Shown here one piece after another: positions 6,124 through 10,360 of a DNA stretch of 10,360 nt. Position 1 is the first letter of the stretch. Each line of letters starts with the position of its first letter. This stretch comes from JAJRXG01 sp964640065. GTDB lineage: Bacteria > Bacteroidota > Bacteroidia > Chitinophagales > Saprospiraceae. Both the position numbers and the translations under genes were made by a program. The stretch spans positions 1-10,360 of the forward strand of contig CAZXIE010000130.1 in NCBI GenBank assembly GCA_964640065.1, in the 5' to 3' direction. The notes below the pieces were generated by a model that ran no database searches, had not been told where the DNA came from, and worked only from the letters and a program-made list of their open reading frames with translations.

Positions 6124-7236
6124 ATGAACATTCTGATCATACTCGAGAACTTCTTTCCTCGAATAGGCGGTGTCGAAACTCTTTTTTTAAGTCTTGTAAA
6201 GCATCTTGATCAAGAAGGCCATCAAGTTACCGTCTTGACTAATCGCTATGATAGCAACCTTGCTGCCGAAGAAAAGATAGGTGATAGAAGTATCATCCTT
6301 CGTAAGAGATATGCTAATCGCTACTTGTTCACATTTGGTGCTTGGCGACATGCTATCGGTCTTGCCCGCAAGGCGGATATCATACATACCACTTCCTATA
6401 ATGCTGCAGTGCCAGCGCGCATAGCAGCGAAGATCACAGGTACTTCGTCTATCATCACCTTTCATGAACGGTACGGAGATCTCTGGGATAGGCTTCCCTG
6501 GATGTCTGGAGTCAGCAAGAGACTGCATAAGTCTTTCGAGTCTTGGATATGTGGGTTTCGATTTGATCGATTCGTAGCGGTATCGGATGCGACTAGGCGA
6601 TCTTTGATAGAAGGAGGTGTGAGGGCTGAGCGGATCACTCGTATCTACAACGGTATGGAGTACAGAGCTTTACCTCAGCATACAGGATCAGGCAGTACTT
6701 CTCTGCAGTTTCTATACTATGGTCGACTAGGATATGCTAAAGGAGTAGATCTGTTACTCAAGGCATACGCAAGATTACTAACGATTAGAGATGATCACCA
6801 GCTGACGATGGTGATCCCATCAGAAGAACAGCCCACGACACGACCTGTACATGCTTTGATCCAACAACTTGGGTTACAAGATCGTATTACGATCAAGCAT
6901 GACTTACCGTACGATCTACTGACTCAAGAGATAGCCACTTCAGATGCCGTCATCATACCTTCATATAGCGAAGGATTTTGCTTTGCGGCTGCAGAGACCA
7001 TAGCGATAGGTACGCCGATCATCTCGTCAGGGCAAGGTGCCTTACCTGAGGTGGTGAGTGGAAAGCATATCACCGTCAGTGAGTTTTCAGAAGATGGTCT
7101 CTGGGATGCCATGATATCAGCTGTAGAAGGAAGGTGGACAGATACACCAGTAAGACGATTTGAGTTGTCTGATACGATCAGTAGTTATATAGAGCTCTAT
7201 GAATCTTTGATGAATAAGAAAGAGCCTCATCGATGA
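6124..7236 (+). CDS. GT4-family glycosyltransferase (GT-B fold)
   Basis: This 370-residue GT-B retaining glycosyltransferase transfers a sugar from a nucleotide-sugar donor to an unknown acceptor. The N-terminal acceptor domain starts MNILIILENFFPRIGGVE, with the glycine-rich GG motif at 15-16 typical of GT4. The C-terminal donor domain begins near 195 and shows YYGRLGYAKG (198-207), with R201 and K206 as the usual phosphate-contacting pair. The EX7E motif is E283 to E291 in SEGFCFAAAE, followed by GTPIISS and LPEVVSG. No signal peptide or membrane span is seen, so it acts in the cytoplasm or at the inner membrane face. The start lies 3 nt behind the DUF2304 stop without a ribosome binding site, and its stop overlaps the next start in ATGA. 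Donor and acceptor cannot be deduced; lipid acceptor is an inference from the operon. Confidence 0.92.
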   Translation: MNILIILENFFPRIGGVETLFLSLVKHLDQEGHQVTVLTNRYDSNLAAEEKIGDRSIILRKRYANRYLFTFGAWRHAIGLARKADIIHTTSYNAAVPARIAAKITGTSSIITFHERYGDLWDRLPWMSGVSKRLHKSFESWICGFRFDRFVAVSDATRRSLIEGGVRAERITRIYNGMEYRALPQHTGSGSTSLQFLYYGRLGYAKGVDLLLKAYARLLTIRDDHQLTMVIPSEEQPTTRPVHALIQQLGLQDRITIKHDLPYDLLTQEIATSDAVIIPSYSEGFCFAAAETIAIGTPIISSGQGALPEVVSGKHITVSEFSEDGLWDAMISAVEGRWTDTPVRRFELSDTISSYIELYESLMNKKEPHR

Positions 7237-8252
7237 TCGATAAGAACCAATCAGTCCTTGTAACTGGAGGAACAGGATTTATCGGTTCGTATATAATCCG
7301 AAAGCTGATAACTGAGGGCTTTACAAAAGTACATGCGATACAGAGATCTACGAGTTCCTTTGACTTGATTCCTTCAGCAATAAGAGAAAAGGTCACTTGG
7401 CACATCTGTGACATGACAGACTTTGATGAACTTGATCGACTTGTTATCGGAAAGGAAGTGATTATTCATTGTGCTGCTGTAGTTTCTTTTTGGCCTCGCC
7501 AGTATGAGATGATGCATAAGATTAATCATCAGGCGGTTAAGGGACTAGTTGAAATAGCTGAGAAGCATCAGGTTGATCACTTTGTACACTTGAGCTCTGT
7601 AGAAGCCTTAGGTCATCAAGAAGAGTGGAATAATGAAGAAAGTGCCTATGATGAGTCGACTGCATTATCTGAGTATTCTATAGCTAAGCATCGAGGAGAT
7701 CTGGAGATCCAATCTTCGAGTTTAAACTATACTATCTATCATCCAGGATTTGTCCTAGGAGGTGGACACTGGGAAAAAGCACCTCTGTCATTTATCAAGA
7801 TGATATACGATGGTATGAGGTTTTATCCATCAGGTATGATTGGCTTAGTGGATGTCAGAGATATAGCACAAGTACTAGTTGATAATCTGAAGAATAAGAG
7901 TATGTATAAGAGTCAGTATATACTCGTCTCGGACAATGTAAAACACCAGTACTATTTTGAGGAGGTAGCTCGTCACCTTCAGCTCACCGGCAAGTTCAGA
8001 AGGCTTAAAGAGCCAATAATATCGATTGCTGTTTTTGTGGAGTCGATGAAAGCCAGATTTACAAAAGTGGCTCCGTTAATCACAAGAGAAACATATGCTA
8101 TCTCAACCAAAAACCTTCGATACGATAATCAAAAAATCGCCAATGCTATTCAATTTGAATTTCGCACTGTAGAAGAGTCTCTAGAGGATCTGTGTAGATG
8201 TTTTATGGACACATACCCTAAGCAGAAGTATGGCTATCTTCATCTTGATTGA
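7233..8252 (+). CDS. Extended short-chain dehydrogenase/reductase (NAD-dependent epimerase / 3-beta-HSD-like)
   Basis: This 339-residue extended SDR has the NAD(P)-binding motif TGGTGFIG at 11-18 (GxxGxxG from G12), a conserved IIHCAA at 77-82, S121/S122 in HLSSVEALG as catalytic serine region, and Y148-xxx-K152 in EYSIAK. All catalytic residues are present. The region after about 190 holds the substrate-binding part. The pattern (HCAAVVSFW) resembles the dihydroflavonol-4-reductase / 3-beta-hydroxysteroid dehydrogenase branch more than sugar-nucleotide epimerases, so oxidation or reduction of a lipid alcohol or ketone is likelier than sugar epimerisation; this is a judgement by eye. Its ATG overlaps the glycosyltransferase stop by 4 bp (ATGA), and the SRD5A-type gene starts 13 bp after its stop, so the three are translated from one message. 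Confidence 0.88.
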   Translation: MIDKNQSVLVTGGTGFIGSYIIRKLITEGFTKVHAIQRSTSSFDLIPSAIREKVTWHICDMTDFDELDRLVIGKEVIIHCAAVVSFWPRQYEMMHKINHQAVKGLVEIAEKHQVDHFVHLSSVEALGHQEEWNNEESAYDESTALSEYSIAKHRGDLEIQSSSLNYTIYHPGFVLGGGHWEKAPLSFIKMIYDGMRFYPSGMIGLVDVRDIAQVLVDNLKNKSMYKSQYILVSDNVKHQYYFEEVARHLQLTGKFRRLKEPIISIAVFVESMKARFTKVAPLITRETYAISTKNLRYDNQKIANAIQFEFRTVEESLEDLCRCFMDTYPKQKYGYLHLD

Positions 8253-8265
8253 ATAGAAATAAAAG

Positions 8266-9018
8266 ATGGAAATCGGATTTGAAATACTCGTCATATTATG
8301 GATCTTCCTTGCCATAGTCATCTTTCCGATTGCGATCAGACAGAAGGCTCCTTATGGAAGACATACTAGAAGTGGCTGGGGACCTCTTGTTGATAACAAA
8401 CTGGCTTGGATCATCATGGAGCTGCCAGCGCTACTAGTGCTGCCTATATGGATAATCATAGCCGACAATGGGATCTCAACTCCTGCCTGTATTATGATCG
8501 GATTGTTCTTGCTCCACTACTTTAATCGAGTGGTCATCTTTCCACTCCGTATCAGGACCAAGGGAAAGAAGATGCCACTGAGCGTAGCTCTCATGGCCTT
8601 TGTATTTAACCTGATCAATGGTTCTATCATCGGATACTTCTTCGCCTATAAATCTGCATATAACGCTGAGTGGTTGGCGGATCCAAGATTCATTATAGGT
8701 ATACTGATATTTTTCGCAGGAGCCTTTATCAATCAAAGAGCAGATCATCTTTTGATACATCTCCGTAAGCCAGGCGAGACTGGTTATAAGGTACCGCGAG
8801 GATTTTTGTTTGATTACATCAGCTGCCCTAACCACTTCGGAGAGATTGTCGAGTGGATAGGATTTGCTATTATGACTTGGTCACTTCCAGGATTATCGTT
8901 TGCCATCTGGACAGCAGCTAATCTGATCCCAAGAGCACTTAATCATCACGAGTGGTACCAAGAAACTTTCGACGACTATCCCAAAGGTCGGAAAGCTGTT
9001 ATTCCTTTACTTGTGTAG
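8266..9018 (+). CDS. SRD5A-type membrane reductase (3-oxo-5-alpha-steroid 4-dehydrogenase family)
   Basis: This 250-residue polytopic membrane enzyme belongs to the steroid 5-alpha-reductase family, which uses NADPH to reduce the double bond of an enone such as a 3-keto-delta4 steroid. It has about six to seven hydrophobic helices and aligns along its whole length with animal SRD5A1/2. APYGRHT lies at 28-34, MELP at 51-54, LHYFNR at 83-88, LRKPGETGYKVPRG at 166-179, NHFGEIVEW at 189-197, HHEWY at 227-231, and DDYPKGRKAVIP at 236-247. Residues matching human SRD5A2 E57, Y91, N193, E197, R227, H231 and R246 are E52, Y85, N189, E193, R223, H227 and R242, so it should be catalytic. An A-rich leader precedes the ATG. 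It ends the operon and stops 7 bp from the convergent DUF5916 gene. Family is very sure; the true substrate (steroid, polyprenal-like or other enone) is not. Confidence 0.92.
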   Translation: MEIGFEILVILWIFLAIVIFPIAIRQKAPYGRHTRSGWGPLVDNKLAWIIMELPALLVLPIWIIIADNGISTPACIMIGLFLLHYFNRVVIFPLRIRTKGKKMPLSVALMAFVFNLINGSIIGYFFAYKSAYNAEWLADPRFIIGILIFFAGAFINQRADHLLIHLRKPGETGYKVPRGFLFDYISCPNHFGEIVEWIGFAIMTWSLPGLSFAIWTAANLIPRALNHHEWYQETFDDYPKGRKAVIPLLV

Positions 9019-9025
9019 TGTGGAT

Positions 9026-10360
9026 CTATAACCCCAACCAATAACTAGCTTTTAATACAAAACTTCTACCGGTCGGAGAGAACCTATCGAGAGTAGTATA
9101 ATTATCAGTATATACTAGAAAGAGATCGGACATCGGGGCATATCTCCATTGGAGTCTTGTGTTGATATTCATGCGATTAGACTGAGTGTTAAACTGAAAG
9201 GAGGTAGTCCAGAATAGCGCAGTGCTAAAATTAATTTCTGCGCGTGCAGTCAGTAACAATATATCAAGATCACCAAAGGGCTCGGGTAATCGAATAGCAT
9301 TGAACTCAGTGCCAATAGAAAAATTAGCCCAGGGCTGTCTTCTTAAAAAGATATCTCCGATGGTGGTCAGCTTTGTACCGTTATAAAAACCGCCGTAAAC
9401 TGTAAACATAGAGAGTCCTATGTCTTTGCGCCGATCAGTGTTGAACTGTACATTAAAGTCCCACCAGTCGTATGTACCCTCTGGTAAGGGCGTCTCTGTA
9501 AGAGCAAATGGTACGACTAGCTCATTATATACGTGATTCACCCTAAAGCGTAGCTCGCTCGTATTTTGAAAAAAGATGAAGTGACGTAACCTGGTAAACC
9601 ATTCATTGAGAAGACCTCCATGGTTAACGATGACAAAGTTCTCGATGCCCGACCAATGAAAGTTGACCTTCTCGGATGCTTTAGGATAGATATAGTAGTT
9701 GAGCATATTACCATACTGCGTATATCCTATGCGCACGACTTCATTAGTGAGTGGATTAAAGTTATTGATACGGGCATTGAATCCTAGATCAGCAAAGTAG
9801 TTTTCGCCTAGATCCTGTACCGTAAAGAATGTCCTGAATCTCTCACCTGAGTAGTCTACTCGTCCATAGAGATGACGATTATTATCACTAAAGCCATCCT
9901 TTATAGATTGTATATATCCTCCCTGACCAGACCACTTGCCATCGGGTGTGCTGAGGTTGACCTCTCCTCCGATATTTCGACCAAAGTCGCCATCGATAGA
10001 TTCGCTACCATCATATGCCTGTCGGTTCAGAAAGAGCCCTTTGATCGAAGAGCGCTTTCCTATGCTGTATTGAGTTGATATAGACGAGAAGTTTTGTCCT
10101 GATGATACGTCCGACCCATTCTGGTGCATATTAAAGGCACCGATACGTAGCTTGGGAGTAAGATTGCCAGTCAGCCTGGCTCCATATATTATAGGTACGG
10201 TATTTCCGAAAGGGTCAAGACCTATACGTCGAGAATAAAATGGCTGGTTAGCAAACTGACCATAATCGCTAAAGAGATCGGCATTCTCAAGAAAGAACTG
10301 TCGACGCTCCGGGAAGAAGATGCTGAATCGAGTTAAGTTAGTCACCAGAGCGTCCACATC
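9026..10360 (-). CDS. DUF5916 outer-membrane protein, C-terminal part (gene runs off the right edge)
   Basis: About 444 C-terminal residues are present; the frame stays open to the last base, so the GTG at 10355-10357 is an internal valine and not the start. The sequence NLTRFSIFFPERRQFFLENADLF followed by PFYSRRIGL is the hallmark of DUF5916, a Bacteroidota family that usually carries a signal peptide and an N-terminal carbohydrate-binding family 9-like domain, both outside this window. The rest consists of repeated amphipathic beta strands rich in aromatic residues (for example FTVYGGFYNGT and VLKASYWLGL) and ends on a hydrophobic/aromatic strand, as expected for an outer-membrane beta barrel. 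Function is unknown; carbohydrate binding or uptake at the surface has been proposed only from the domain. Full-length members are about 700-900 residues, so roughly half is missing here. Confidence 0.88.
   Translation of the reverse strand, partial: DVDALVTNLTRFSIFFPERRQFFLENADLFSDYGQFANQPFYSRRIGLDPFGNTVPIIYGARLTGNLTPKLRIGAFNMHQNGSDVSSGQNFSSISTQYSIGKRSSIKGLFLNRQAYDGSESIDGDFGRNIGGEVNLSTPDGKWSGQGGYIQSIKDGFSDNNRHLYGRVDYSGERFRTFFTVQDLGENYFADLGFNARINNFNPLTNEVVRIGYTQYGNMLNYYIYPKASEKVNFHWSGIENFVIVNHGGLLNEWFTRLRHFIFFQNTSELRFRVNHVYNELVVPFALTETPLPEGTYDWWDFNVQFNTDRRKDIGLSMFTVYGGFYNGTKLTTIGDIFLRRQPWANFSIGTEFNAIRLPEPFGDLDILLLTARAEINFSTALFWTTSFQFNTQSNRMNINTRLQWRYAPMSDLFLVYTDNYTTLDRFSPTGRSFVLKASYWLGL

Noticed and set aside
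6187..6528. Minus-strand open frame of 113 codons inside the glycosyltransferase
   Set aside because: It overlaps the strongly supported GT4 N-terminal domain and has no family resemblance.
6124..7236. Frequent GATC sites through the coding regions as a special signal
   Set aside because: They mostly arise from frequent ATC isoleucine and GAT aspartate codon contexts spread evenly over several genes, with no clustering in a control region.
8476..8835. 119-codon minus-strand open frame inside the SRD5A-type gene
   Set aside because: It is entirely antisense to a well-supported membrane enzyme gene and its translation shows no motif or plausible start context.
10355..10357. GTG as the real start of the DUF5916 protein
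   Set aside because: The frame stays open to the window edge and the NLTRF motif lies in the middle of known DUF5916 proteins, so the gene continues outside the window.
1..10360. A mobile or defence island
   Set aside because: No transposase, integrase, terminal or direct repeats, tRNA attachment site, CRISPR array, nuclease or toxin genes are seen, and gene content is core-metabolic.

Overview
The window looks like chromosomal DNA from a Bacteroidota bacterium, possibly a Saprospiria-like lineage. The pointers are the DUF5916 outer-membrane protein at the right edge, exact copies of the phylum-type promoter -7 element (TAnnTTTG), A-rich translation leaders with few Shine-Dalgarno sites, and the protein families present. 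The lineage is an inference from style and content, because no rRNA or other marker gene is present. I see no tRNA or rRNA, CRISPR array, insertion sequence, integrase, phage gene or toxin-antitoxin pair. Almost all the sequence is coding and the genes are mostly core metabolism.

Layout: (1) 1-700: the terminator of an upstream gene lying outside the window, then a Bcp-type peroxiredoxin gene closed by a strong terminator. (2) 701-3475, minus strand: a two-gene unit, meaB-like G3E GTPase followed directly (TAG|ATG) by a secreted M23 metallopeptidase. (3) 3476-3599: a divergent intergenic region. (4) 3600-5614, plus strand: a compact iron-sulphur operon, iscS-iscU-iscA, without iscR, hscBA or fdx. 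A perfect -7 promoter element and an AT palindrome lie in front of iscU. (5) 5731-9018, plus strand: a tight four-gene operon, DUF2304 membrane protein, GT4 glycosyltransferase, extended SDR oxidoreductase and an SRD5A-type (steroid 5-alpha-reductase family) membrane enzyme, behind a good Bacteroidota promoter. (6) 9026-10360, minus strand: the C-terminal part of a DUF5916 protein running off the right edge.

How the genes fit together: IscS takes sulphur from cysteine, IscU is the scaffold and IscA a carrier, giving a minimal cluster-assembly set. Bcp removes peroxides. MeaB normally protects B12-dependent methylmalonyl-CoA mutase, whose genes are not here.

The most interesting part is the 5731-9018 operon. 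An SDR next to an SRD5A enzyme is a coherent pair for oxidising an allylic or homoallylic alcohol, reducing the resulting enone or enal, and restoring the alcohol. This logic is known for steroids and for polyprenol-to-dolichol conversion. With a glycosyltransferase and a DUF2304 protein in the same operon, modification or glycosylation of an isoprenoid or sterol-like lipid is a reasonable hypothesis, but the substrate cannot be read from the sequence. I found no clearly new defence or mobile system.
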